A stretch of DNA of 26,943 nt from contig DDEI01000028.1 in NCBI GenBank assembly GCA_002336675.1, positions 1 through 26,943 on the forward strand, written 5' to 3'. Numbering within the stretch: position 1 is the first letter of the stretch; every line of letters begins with the position of its first letter. Positions 1 through 7,967 of the stretch are shown piece after piece. The stretch is from Flavobacteriales bacterium UBA1958. Lineage in GTDB: Bacteria > Bacteroidota > Bacteroidia > Flavobacteriales_D > Sanyastnellaceae. The notes under the pieces are model-generated. The model had not been told where the DNA came from, searched no databases, and saw nothing but the letters and a program-made list of their open reading frames with translations. Made by a program: the position numbers and the translations under genes.

Positions 1-13
1 CAGTTTTTTTCAT
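1..13 (-). CDS. possible 5' end of a divergent gene (partial)
   Basis: On the minus strand an ATG at 13-11 is followed by codons reading Met-Lys-Lys-Thr before the window edge. This is a common opening for a secreted or membrane protein. An exact match to the Bacteroidota -7 element lies 28 bases upstream, which gives some support. Only four codons are visible, so the product cannot be named and the call may be chance. Confidence 0.3.
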
Positions 14-40
14 TTTAGTGTTTTATTTTCCAGTAAAAAT

Positions 41-48
41 CAAAATTA
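41..48 (-). promoter_or_regulatory. candidate Bacteroidota -7 promoter element
   Basis: The minus strand reads TAATTTTG, an exact match to the TAnnTTTG -7 consensus recognised by the primary sigma factor of Bacteroidota. It lies 28 bases before the putative ATG at 13. I found no clear TTTG -33 element at the usual distance, so this is a weak candidate. Confidence 0.3.
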
Positions 49-137
49 TCTTTTTCTACAACCTATAGTGCAGATGGTTTCAATTTTTATAAACAAGTTT
101 TATTCTCTAACTAAATAACTATACTAAACATTCGTTA

Positions 138-1790
138 TTGTTCATCAAAGGCAACTATTTGAAATATCTAATCTTTATAGCATTTTTAGGCTCTCCATTT
201 TTAAGCAATTTACAGACTAGCGATGCAATAAAGTTTTTTCAAGTTGTCGCAACTCATAACGGGCGAACAAAAGAAATTTCTAATACTCCTGCGAACAAAA
301 CCTCTACACTTGATTTTTGCAACGCTGAGATACAAAAACTACATATAAGTGGTTATCTAGAAGCCGCAACGGATAGTTTGGTTCAAAAAAATAACACCCT
401 CCTCATCTTTATTACTATCGGTACCGAGTACACTATTCAGTCGATAAATCTTATTGACTTTCAAACCAGTGTATTTCAGGGGGAAATGGAGTTTTCAACG
501 ATTTCAAGAATGATTCGAAGAGAGTTGTCATTTCAAGAAAACAACGGTCACCCCTTTGCTAAAATCCAAAGCCAAGGAATACTAGACAGCAGCAACATTA
601 CTCTTGAAATAACGCTGGACAAGGGTCCTGTAGTTGAATTTGACAGCCTTATCATAAAGAGTGAGGAGTCATTCGATTACAACACCATTAAGAAGATATT
701 CAACTTCAAATCAGACAAGCTATACTCAGAAAATTATGCCAAAGGATTATCCAAAATAGCCAAAGACAATTCCTTCTTCGGTTTTAATAAACCACCAAAA
801 ATTTCATTCCGAAATGATAAAGCTTCCGTTACTTTATTCCTAAAGAAAAAAAAGACAAGCCGTTTTGATGGAATTTTAGGACTTCAGCCCTCAATAGGTG
901 GTTCTACTTCAGTAACAGGACTTATTTCATTAGATTTAATCAACATTCTAAACCGAGCGGAGTCACTCTCGCTTAACTGGGAAAGATTAAGACCAGAAAA
1001 TCAAAGATTAGCGGTGAATGTAAAAACTCCATTTCTCTTTAATACGTTTCTAAGCATTGAGCTCAACACCGCATTGATTAGACAAGACAGCACCATTAAT
1101 CGAATCAGCATAGACTATGGTGCTGGCTATCAACTCAACCCGAATAATAGATTAAGCTTTCTCATAGGTCAAACCAAAAACAACTCTAATCAAAACGATA
1201 ACCAATTTACTCAGAACACCAACTCTACTTTATATAGAGGGGAATGGCGCTATGCTAATTTGGACACCCGCCTGAACCCTACGAAAGGATTCACTAATCA
1301 CTTAGGCTTTTCTTTAGGTTACAGAACGGCAGCCTCTGTGGAACGGGCAAAACTCATAGGACTGACCTACAAAGGCTCAAAACACATTAAATTATTAAAA
1401 AGAAGCTCATTACTCATCGGAGCTTCAGGTGAGAGTATTTCATCACAAAATATTTTAGAAAATGAAGTTCTACAGATTGGAGGGCTCGGCAGCATAAGAG
1501 GAACTGATCAAAGAACCATCCCAACCACTTCATGGATAACTACATCTATAGAATATAGGTATTTACTTGATAAAAACTCTCATGTTTTTGGATTTTATGA
1601 GAAAAACTACTTTGAGAAAAATACGTTAAAATCATATCAGAAGGGATCAATAGATGCTTTTGGTCTGGGCGTTTCAATCGGAACCAATTCTGGTCTTTTT
1701 ACATTTTTGTATGGAATATCAAATTATACAGAAAATCGCTTTCTATTCAGAAATGCTAAAATCAACTTTGGTTACATCAGCACATTTTAG
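138..1790 (+). CDS. Omp85-superfamily (BamA/TamA-like) outer membrane protein
   Basis: Predicted outer-membrane beta-barrel protein of 550 residues. The N-terminus has a short hydrophobic segment (about residues 8-24) fitting a Sec signal peptide. Two POTRA-like segments follow at about 95-162 and 163-237; the NGHPFA motif at 136-141 is typical of POTRA domains. From about 240 to the end there are alternating amphipathic strands, with a GLGSIRG segment (IRG at 453-455) matching the conserved (V/I)RG motif of barrel loop 6, and a C-terminal phenylalanine. BamA has five POTRAs and about 800 residues, so this shorter protein looks more like TamA or an accessory Omp85. The frame opens at 111 and has no ATG near its start, so a TTG at 138 is the only reasonable start. 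It lies 21 bases before the GWxTD gene and probably shares its transcript. Substrate unknown. Confidence 0.8.
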   Translation: MFIKGNYLKYLIFIAFLGSPFLSNLQTSDAIKFFQVVATHNGRTKEISNTPANKTSTLDFCNAEIQKLHISGYLEAATDSLVQKNNTLLIFITIGTEYTIQSINLIDFQTSVFQGEMEFSTISRMIRRELSFQENNGHPFAKIQSQGILDSSNITLEITLDKGPVVEFDSLIIKSEESFDYNTIKKIFNFKSDKLYSENYAKGLSKIAKDNSFFGFNKPPKISFRNDKASVTLFLKKKKTSRFDGILGLQPSIGGSTSVTGLISLDLINILNRAESLSLNWERLRPENQRLAVNVKTPFLFNTFLSIELNTALIRQDSTINRISIDYGAGYQLNPNNRLSFLIGQTKNNSNQNDNQFTQNTNSTLYRGEWRYANLDTRLNPTKGFTNHLGFSLGYRTAASVERAKLIGLTYKGSKHIKLLKRSSLLIGASGESISSQNILENEVLQIGGLGSIRGTDQRTIPTTSWITTSIEYRYLLDKNSHVFGFYEKNYFEKNTLKSYQKGSIDAFGLGVSIGTNSGLFTFLYGISNYTENRFLFRNAKINFGYISTF

Positions 1791-1811
1791 AATTGAGTAT
1801 TTTCGCTCGCA

Positions 1812-3065
1812 ATGAAAACGCATAATTGTATAATAATTATAATTTTAATTGGAGTGGTTTTCAGCGATTGTAGGACTAGAAAAAGTGCTCTAGAGAACTA
1901 TGAAAATGAGTCTAAAATCATTCTTCGAAATGACGATGTTCAATTAAAATTCTATCATTTTAGCGATGATAGCACATCATTATTCCTAAAAATTAAAAAC
2001 TCTGAGCTTTTAGCCTCTAGGAAAAAAAATTCCAAAGAGCTAACAACTGCAATTAGCGGAGAGATACTTTTATTTGACTACCAACTCAATAAAGCTATTG
2101 ACACGGTCCTATTTAAAGCGAATGGAAGAGCCTCTAACGATGAACACTACTTTTATTTTTACTCTATCAACTTCCCTTTAAAAGATTTAAATCTTTACAA
2201 TTATCGATTAATTCTAAAAGATAAAAACAGATCTACTCAATTTACGATTAACGGAACTATAAACAAGACTTCAGAATTAATTAGAGAAAATGTTATTCTA
2301 GTGCAAGGCGAAAACACCTATCCTAACTTTGATCTCTTAATTAACAGTAAGTCAAGTTACAGCGTAGCGTCTGAAAGATTAGATTTAACGCAGACCGAAT
2401 TATGGTTCAGAACTGCTGACGGAAGCCTGCCTCCTCCGCCCTTCAGCACCTCCAAAGAAGTTCTACCCGAAATGTCAGAGTTTGAAATTCTCACTCTTCC
2501 TGTAGACAAAAATGAACTAATTCTCAATAATTTTCCATTGGGAGACATACTGTTCAAGAAGGATTTCCTTGGATTAAGTATACTTGTCAGACCGAATAAA
2601 TATCCTGAGTTAACTTCTATCTCAGAAATGATTTATCCTCTACGTTATATTTCAGCGAGAAAAGAATTTGAAAGACTAAAAACAAATTCTAATCTCAGAA
2701 GTGGTCTTGAAAGGTTTTGGCTAGATTGCGGAGAAAGTCAAGAACGAGCAAGGGAACTAATGGCAGAATTCTACGATAGGGTGCAAACTGCCAACATGAA
2801 CTTCTCCTCCCACAAAAGCGGATGGAAAACAGATAAAGGCATGATCTTTATAGTCTTCGGCACACCTACAAAAATCACTTTGGATAAGGCTTCTGAAACT
2901 TGGGTTTATGGCGACAAAGACGACCTAGGCAGCGTAAACTTTATATTTAATAAAATCAAAACTAGCTTTAGTGACAATCACTATGAACTAGAAAGGAATT
3001 CAATTTACAAATCCGAATGGGCTCAAAAAGTCAGCGCATGGAGAAACGGAAGAATATACAACTAA
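1812..3065 (+). CDS. GWxTD domain-containing protein, probable envelope protein
   Basis: Protein of 417 residues. An isoleucine-rich hydrophobic stretch (about 6-17) leads to Cys20, which suggests an exported protein and possibly a lipoprotein; Asp at the -1 position makes the lipobox (VFSDC) non-canonical. The C-terminal domain holds the signature Gly-Trp-Lys-Thr-Asp at 337-341, then a GMIFIVFGTP segment and a WVYGD segment, the hallmark of the GWxTD family of Bacteroidota and Acidobacteriota. The family's biochemical role is not known. The middle of the protein is beta-rich. The gene sits between an Omp85-like gene and rlmB, with only one base between its stop and the rlmB ATG, so all three are likely co-transcribed. 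The Omp85 neighbour points to an outer-membrane or periplasmic role, but that is inference. Confidence 0.85.
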   Translation: MKTHNCIIIIILIGVVFSDCRTRKSALENYENESKIILRNDDVQLKFYHFSDDSTSLFLKIKNSELLASRKKNSKELTTAISGEILLFDYQLNKAIDTVLFKANGRASNDEHYFYFYSINFPLKDLNLYNYRLILKDKNRSTQFTINGTINKTSELIRENVILVQGENTYPNFDLLINSKSSYSVASERLDLTQTELWFRTADGSLPPPPFSTSKEVLPEMSEFEILTLPVDKNELILNNFPLGDILFKKDFLGLSILVRPNKYPELTSISEMIYPLRYISARKEFERLKTNSNLRSGLERFWLDCGESQERARELMAEFYDRVQTANMNFSSHKSGWKTDKGMIFIVFGTPTKITLDKASETWVYGDKDDLGSVNFIFNKIKTSFSDNHYELERNSIYKSEWAQKVSAWRNGRIYN

Positions 3066-3066
3066 C

Positions 3067-3807
3067 ATGAGCGAAGTATTAAAAGTAGTAGGAACACACC
3101 CGGTAAGAGAGGCCCTAAAGTCGGGTAAAGAGATAGAAAAGATACTTGTATCGAGAGAAACATCTAATTCTGAACTAAGCGAAATAGTGAAAATCGCCAA
3201 GGCAAAAGGGATTCCTATCCAAAAGGTTCCTAAAATAAAGTTAGACAAGGCTTCAGACATAAATCATCAAGGAATTCTAGCATACATCTCACCTATAAAG
3301 TTTGTAGAGATAGATGACATTATTGAAGTAGCTACAAACAGAAACGAAAGTCCCTTTGTTATAATACTAGACTCTGTCACAGATACTAGAAACTTTGGTG
3401 CGATTTGCAGAACAGCTGAATGCATGGGAGTTCATGGAATAATTCTCCCTAAAAACCATTCAGCTTCGATTAATGAAGGCGTAATTAAATCAAGTGCAGG
3501 AGCAGTTCTAAAGCTAAATATATCAAGAATAAACCACCTTCAAGATGCCATTTATCACCTTCAAGCTTCTGAAATAAAGGTGATTAGTTTTACAGAAAAA
3601 GCTGAATCAAATCTAAGAGACTTCACACCAGAAAAAGGTGGAGTTGCTCTTATTCTTGGATCTGAAGAGCTCGGAATTAACCCCAAGCTAATTTCGTCTT
3701 CAAACCATCATCTAAAAATTCAAATGTATGGCACTACAGACTCTCTCAATGTAGGAGTTGCTGCCGGTATGGCTATCTATGAAATCAAAAATAAGATCAA
3801 TGACTAA
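3067..3807 (+). CDS. rlmB: 23S rRNA (guanosine-2'-O-)-methyltransferase RlmB (SpoU/TrmH family)
   Basis: SPOUT-class 2'-O-ribose methyltransferase of 246 residues, the usual RlmB length. The N-terminal part (about 5-75) matches the substrate-binding domain, beginning with a GTHPVREAL segment. The catalytic trefoil-knot domain carries motif 1 NFGAICRT (109-116, with Arg115), motif 2 GSEELG (198-203) and motif 3 around MYGTTDSLNV (220-229). E. coli RlmB uses S-adenosylmethionine to methylate G2251 of 23S rRNA in the P-loop of the peptidyl transferase centre. Related TrmH-family enzymes act on other rRNA or tRNA sites, so the exact target is inferred. Last gene of the plus-strand trio. Confidence 0.85.
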   Translation: MSEVLKVVGTHPVREALKSGKEIEKILVSRETSNSELSEIVKIAKAKGIPIQKVPKIKLDKASDINHQGILAYISPIKFVEIDDIIEVATNRNESPFVIILDSVTDTRNFGAICRTAECMGVHGIILPKNHSASINEGVIKSSAGAVLKLNISRINHLQDAIYHLQASEIKVISFTEKAESNLRDFTPEKGGVALILGSEELGINPKLISSSNHHLKIQMYGTTDSLNVGVAAGMAIYEIKNKIND

Positions 3808-3867
3808 GAGAATGAGTACAAACAAATTATCAGCAAGTTATCTGAAGGGTATGGCATAAGTAATTGA

Positions 3868-5403
3868 TTAATCTGAATTCTCTAGAGATACAGCTTTAGA
3901 GAATGAAATACTCTCTATTTTACTATTTAACCAAGAAACAAAGTCAAAATATTTAAGAACTATTTGATCTTCAGGCTCAGTAACAAGCTCAAGTAGTTGG
4001 CATTTGAACTCTATAATCTTTGTAACAGTATTTTTAGATTTCGACTCTCTAATCAATTTCCTAAGATGGTCTATTACGAGTTTTTCCAATTCATAATCCC
4101 TTTGTCTTCGAACCAAGTATCTCTGTGTGCTTTTCGTGATATAATCTAATAAATCGTAATTCTGAAGTTCAAAGTGAATGACAAGATTAAAAAGACGCGC
4201 ATAGCTGAACAAATCCTTTCTCAAGGTGTTTTCATTGTCGTTTAAAACCTTATTTATCCAAAAAAGTGCCTTACTATACTCTCCTGATCCGAAATACGTA
4301 TAGGCTATATGATAGTACAGTTCTAATAACTGTTCCTTTTTTAGACGCTTTTCTAAGCTCTCTAACTTGTCCAAGACATCTTTCTCTACTACTTCCAATG
4401 CCTCTATAAAATCACCACATCTAGTCAACAGTTGAAGCTCCGATATAGTGGTTGTTTTAAATACATTTACTTGAATACCTATGCTTTTAAAACCACTCTG
4501 ATTTGTTAACTCTTTTAAATTATCAATAAACCGCCAAGCTTCCTCATATAAGCCCAAATCTATATGACACCCAATAATATTAGACAACGTCTTCACATAC
4601 CTTTTGGCCAGGTCAGTCTTTAATTTAGGTCGCCCATCTAGTATCTCTTTAACTCTATTAAATTTAAGTAAAGCCACATCCGTTCTCGAGTTAGCCATAG
4701 CGCAGAAGCCCTGAGTATAATAACAAATAGTCGCTGCTCGTTCCGATAAGGCCGTATTCTTTTCTTTAATAAGAGGATGATCTTCTATTTCCTTTACTAT
4801 TCTAATATCTTCTGCATTCCTACTGAACCCCTCACTTCTGAATACATAGTTAATCTTAGAATATAAAACATGATATTCTGCCAAATTCTGAAGTTTGGCT
4901 ATCACATCCTGCTCCTCTTCAATTAATCTATCCAAATCCATATTAAATTGACCATCTTCAAAAGCTTCTTCAAGAAGTAATTTCTCCCAGCTAATCAACT
5001 CGAATAGGAAGTAGAATTTCTCATTCTCAATTGCTTGCTTTTTAGCTCTAACTAAAAACTTATTGCACTCTTTAAATAAGGCTTTTTTGTATAAAATTTC
5101 TACATTCTTTATTTCCTGCTTAAGTAAAGAATTAATAGAATCATCGCTGTGATAGTTTCTTAGACTCTTTAGAATAAGCTTATATAGATGGTTCTTTTCA
5201 GAAGGGAAATGGCTCACAAAAGTCTCTTTCTTAAAGGCGATTTTTAAACCAGCTTCATTATACACCGCCTGCTTTTCTATGGCATCAAATATCTTTAGAT
5301 AGTTCTTATCTCCGGTTTGGAGCGAGCTGGAAAGCTTGAAGAATCTCTTCTCACTTTTGGATAAAGACTTTATTAGCTCAAATAATTCAGTAGATGGCTT
5401 CAT
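3868..5403 (-). CDS. uncharacterised helical-repeat (TPR-like) protein
   Basis: I cannot assign a function to this 511-residue protein. It has no signal peptide or membrane segment and should be cytoplasmic. The N-terminus has a distinctive patch with LSKSEKRFFK (14-23), then a basic helical region with LYKLILKSLRNYH (73-85). From about 220 to 425 pairs of amphipathic helices resemble degenerate tetratricopeptide repeats, for example around 222-255, 265-300, 318-345, 358-390 and 398-425. Proteins with this opening and length are, as I recall, widespread in Bacteroidota and usually annotated only as hypothetical. The gene stands alone: convergent to rlmB and divergent from the M1 peptidase gene, with two short inverted repeats just upstream. 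The ATG is at 5403. Confidence 0.75.
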   Translation of the reverse strand: MKPSTELFELIKSLSKSEKRFFKLSSSLQTGDKNYLKIFDAIEKQAVYNEAGLKIAFKKETFVSHFPSEKNHLYKLILKSLRNYHSDDSINSLLKQEIKNVEILYKKALFKECNKFLVRAKKQAIENEKFYFLFELISWEKLLLEEAFEDGQFNMDLDRLIEEEQDVIAKLQNLAEYHVLYSKINYVFRSEGFSRNAEDIRIVKEIEDHPLIKEKNTALSERAATICYYTQGFCAMANSRTDVALLKFNRVKEILDGRPKLKTDLAKRYVKTLSNIIGCHIDLGLYEEAWRFIDNLKELTNQSGFKSIGIQVNVFKTTTISELQLLTRCGDFIEALEVVEKDVLDKLESLEKRLKKEQLLELYYHIAYTYFGSGEYSKALFWINKVLNDNENTLRKDLFSYARLFNLVIHFELQNYDLLDYITKSTQRYLVRRQRDYELEKLVIDHLRKLIRESKSKNTVTKIIEFKCQLLELVTEPEDQIVLKYFDFVSWLNSKIESISFSKAVSLENSD

Positions 5404-5425
5404 AGATATGTTTTCTTGAGTTTAC

Positions 5426-5460
5426 TATCACCCATGATACACCTTGGGTTCCTATAACCC
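5426..5460. repeat. pair of short inverted repeats in a divergent promoter region
   Basis: The 149-base space between the 511-residue protein gene and the M1 peptidase gene holds two perfect small palindromes. TATCA-CCCA-TGATA spans 5426-5439 and GGGTT-CCTAT-AACCC spans 5446-5460. They lie 22 to 57 bases before the minus-strand start. They could be operator half-sites or leader stem-loops, or chance in AT-rich DNA. The rest of the spacer shows no clear consensus promoter. Confidence 0.35.
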
Positions 5461-5552
5461 TACATAAACGATTAATTGCTCACTATCAGTATTTTGTATC
5501 ATTTATTATTATATTTTCAATTGCCAAACATTCTTCTCACTAACTTTCTGAT

Positions 5553-7967
5553 ATGAAAAAAATACTCGTCTTGTTTATCATCTTATTATCAGTTAATTGT
5601 AACAGCTACTCGCAGAAGAATTGCGCACATTCGCATTCTTTAAAAGCAGTAAGCGCTAATGATACTCGAAGTGATTCTTTAAATATTACACACACACACT
5701 TAACACTCCAATTAACAGATTTCGAAAATCAAATTTTGCAAGGCGAGGCTGATATATCCTTCACCGTTAAAGTTGACAACCTAAACATAGTAGACCTTGA
5801 TCTTGAAAGCCTCACAGTTACAGCAGCCAGTCTAAATGGTGAAGATCTGGCATACACCCATGACGAGACTCTTTTACGAATCACTCTTAATCAAGTGTAC
5901 AATGAAAATGACACTTTTGAAATACATATAGAATATGAAGGTACACCAATTACAGATAGCTCAGGATGGGGAGGATTTTACTGGACCAATGATTACGCCT
6001 ACAACTTAGGTGTCGGATTTGATGCCACCCCTCATAGCTTTGGCAGAGCTTGGTTTCCTTGTTTTGATAACTTCGTAGAACGCTGTACATATTCATTCAC
6101 AGCCTTTACCACATTTCCTAAAAAAGCATTTTTTAATGGACTTCCTGATTTTTCATACATAGGGTTTACAGATGACACAGGAGTTACATTAAATCAGTGG
6201 ACAATTGACAATGAGATTCCTTCATACCTCGTAGGAATGGCAGTAGGTGAATATGAGGTTTCCGTATCTCAACACCAAACATCAGAGAATGATAGTGTTC
6301 CCATTTGGCTAATAGCACCCGAAAACAACTTAGCTCAAGTAGAGAATTCCTTCACTAATTTGTCGGCAGCCATCTCGTCTTTCGAAGAGTTTTATGGAGA
6401 TTATCAATGGTCGAAAGTAGGCTACTCATTCGTTCCATTTAATGGCGGTGCAATGGAGCATGCCACCAATATAGCTTACCCATTATCTCTTGCAGATGGA
6501 AGCCTTGATTATGAAACATTAATGGCTCATGAGCTAGCTCACCATTGGTGGGGTGATTATGTAACCTGTTCAACCGCAGAAGACATGTGGATTAACGAGG
6601 GAATGGCCAGCTACTCAGAAGCAATTTTTATGGAGCACATCTATGGTGCAGATGCCTATTATGATTGGATTACTGATAATCACAGGGATGTATTACTCTA
6701 TGCCCACATTACTGATGGAGCCTATCTTCCTATTTCAGGTATCGGCCATGAAAATACATACGGCTCACACGTCTACAACAAAGGAGCTTCAGCGGGACAT
6801 AATCTAAGAACTTATATGGGTGATGCCGCTTTTAAGAATGCATCCGAAGCATTTATGAGCGAGTACGCGTTAAAAGCAGTTTCTAGTGAACAAATGAGAA
6901 ACCATTTTCAAAACTACACAACTAGTGACCTTTCCTCTTTTTTCGCTGATTGGATATTTAATCCTGGATTTACTGACTTTTCCATTGACAGTAAGCTTGT
7001 AACAGAAGTTTCGGAATCTGAATACACAATAGAGCTTACTATAAGCCAGAGAAGACACGAAGCTCCTTCTTACTTTTCTAACATGCCAGTGGAGGTTACT
7101 ATTATTTCCGCAGAAGGTATTGACGAAACTCACATAGTAATTATTTCTGGAGAGATAAGCCAAGTATCTTTTATTTCAAGCATTAATCCAAAACACATAA
7201 TACTTAATAGAGATTACAACCTTACTCCAGCTATACTAGCTGAAGAAAAGCTCATAACTGATACTGGCTTAGACTTATTCTCGTATGCTGAATTTAGGTC
7301 AGACATTAATGAGATGAGCGATCAAGATTCTGTATGGATGAGAGTCGAATGTCATTTTACTGGACCACATGAAACACAACCACAAGCAGAATATTTAATT
7401 TCATCTGATAGATTTTGGCGAATAATCGGAGATTTCCCAGAAGAGCTGGATGCTGGAGGACGAATTAGATATTACGGTTCAGAGTCGAGTGGACTTACCT
7501 TTGATGCGGATTTCTTCAATATGGCTCAAGAAAACGGATATTCTGAATCAGAACTTAAACTTGTCTATCGAGAAAATGCATCTAATAGTTGGTCAGAACA
7601 TCTAAATTATGAGCTAAATACTTTAGCTGTTGATAACGATTATATAGGAAGAATTGACTTTCTGAATTTAAAACCAGGCGATTACGCTTGGGGCTTCTCT
7701 ACCGGAGAAACGAGTATTACAGAAATCTCATCCGAAATTTTAATCTATCCAAATCCAGTTATAGATATAATTAATTTATCTCAAAACCATACAATCTATA
7801 GCTCTTATAAGATAATAGATTTGCGAGGGAGAGTAATACAACAAGGTGCTATAAACGGAAGCTCTATTAAATGCAAAAGCATAACTCCAGGGAGTTATGC
7901 TTTTCAATTTTATGACACAACAGGCAAACTCAATCACCAAGAAAAGTTCATACTAGTTAAGGAATAA
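5553..7967 (+). CDS. secreted M1-family metallopeptidase (aminopeptidase) with T9SS sorting domain
   Basis: Zinc peptidase of 804 residues, probably exported to the cell surface or medium. A signal peptide ends near Ser20-Gln21. The N-terminal beta domain (about 40-240) is followed by the catalytic thermolysin-like domain. The zinc site is HELAH at 326-330, with the third ligand Glu349 exactly 18 residues after His330. The exopeptidase motif GAMEN appears as GAMEH (299-303, Glu302 kept), and Tyr408 fits the transition-state tyrosine. The C-terminus (about 730-804) starts with YPNP (732-735) and has the pattern of a type A sorting domain of the Bacteroidota type IX secretion system, normally cleaved after transport. 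A linker of about 220 residues lies between them. It probably releases N-terminal residues from external peptides; substrate preference cannot be read. The last 11 bases overlap the end of eno on the other strand. Confidence 0.9.
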   Translation: MKKILVLFIILLSVNCNSYSQKNCAHSHSLKAVSANDTRSDSLNITHTHLTLQLTDFENQILQGEADISFTVKVDNLNIVDLDLESLTVTAASLNGEDLAYTHDETLLRITLNQVYNENDTFEIHIEYEGTPITDSSGWGGFYWTNDYAYNLGVGFDATPHSFGRAWFPCFDNFVERCTYSFTAFTTFPKKAFFNGLPDFSYIGFTDDTGVTLNQWTIDNEIPSYLVGMAVGEYEVSVSQHQTSENDSVPIWLIAPENNLAQVENSFTNLSAAISSFEEFYGDYQWSKVGYSFVPFNGGAMEHATNIAYPLSLADGSLDYETLMAHELAHHWWGDYVTCSTAEDMWINEGMASYSEAIFMEHIYGADAYYDWITDNHRDVLLYAHITDGAYLPISGIGHENTYGSHVYNKGASAGHNLRTYMGDAAFKNASEAFMSEYALKAVSSEQMRNHFQNYTTSDLSSFFADWIFNPGFTDFSIDSKLVTEVSESEYTIELTISQRRHEAPSYFSNMPVEVTIISAEGIDETHIVIISGEISQVSFISSINPKHIILNRDYNLTPAILAEEKLITDTGLDLFSYAEFRSDINEMSDQDSVWMRVECHFTGPHETQPQAEYLISSDRFWRIIGDFPEELDAGGRIRYYGSESSGLTFDADFFNMAQENGYSESELKLVYRENASNSWSEHLNYELNTLAVDNDYIGRIDFLNLKPGDYAWGFSTGETSITEISSEILIYPNPVIDIINLSQNHTIYSSYKIIDLRGRVIQQGAINGSSIKCKSITPGSYAFQFYDTTGKLNHQEKFILVKE
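7875..7904 (-). terminator. perfect inverted repeat, probable terminator of the carA-eno transcript
   Basis: AAAAGCATAACTCC (7875-7888) and its exact reverse complement (7891-7904) are separated by two bases, giving a 14-bp stem that opens to about 12 bp with a realistic loop. On the minus strand it begins 52 bases after the eno stop and ends in four U residues followed by GCAUUU. The repeat lies inside the peptidase gene, in codons for the T9SS domain, 60 bases before that gene's stop codon. Termination in the plus direction would truncate the peptidase message, so minus-strand use is more plausible. The U-tract is short, so efficiency is uncertain. Confidence 0.5.

Noticed and set aside
74..118. 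14-codon plus-strand frame upstream of the Omp85 gene
   Set aside because: It is in a different frame from the barrel gene, very short, and its product shows no recognisable features.
3878..3904. TTCTCTA...TAGAGAA inverted repeat near the end of the 511-residue gene
   Set aside because: Seven-base arms with a 12-base loop, inside coding sequence and without a U-tract. Not convincing as a terminator.
5521..5548. Possible promoter for the M1 peptidase (TTG, 17 bases, TAACTTTC)
   Set aside because: Spacing fits but the -7 box is imperfect and transcription would begin at about the ATG, implying a leaderless message. Too weak to annotate.
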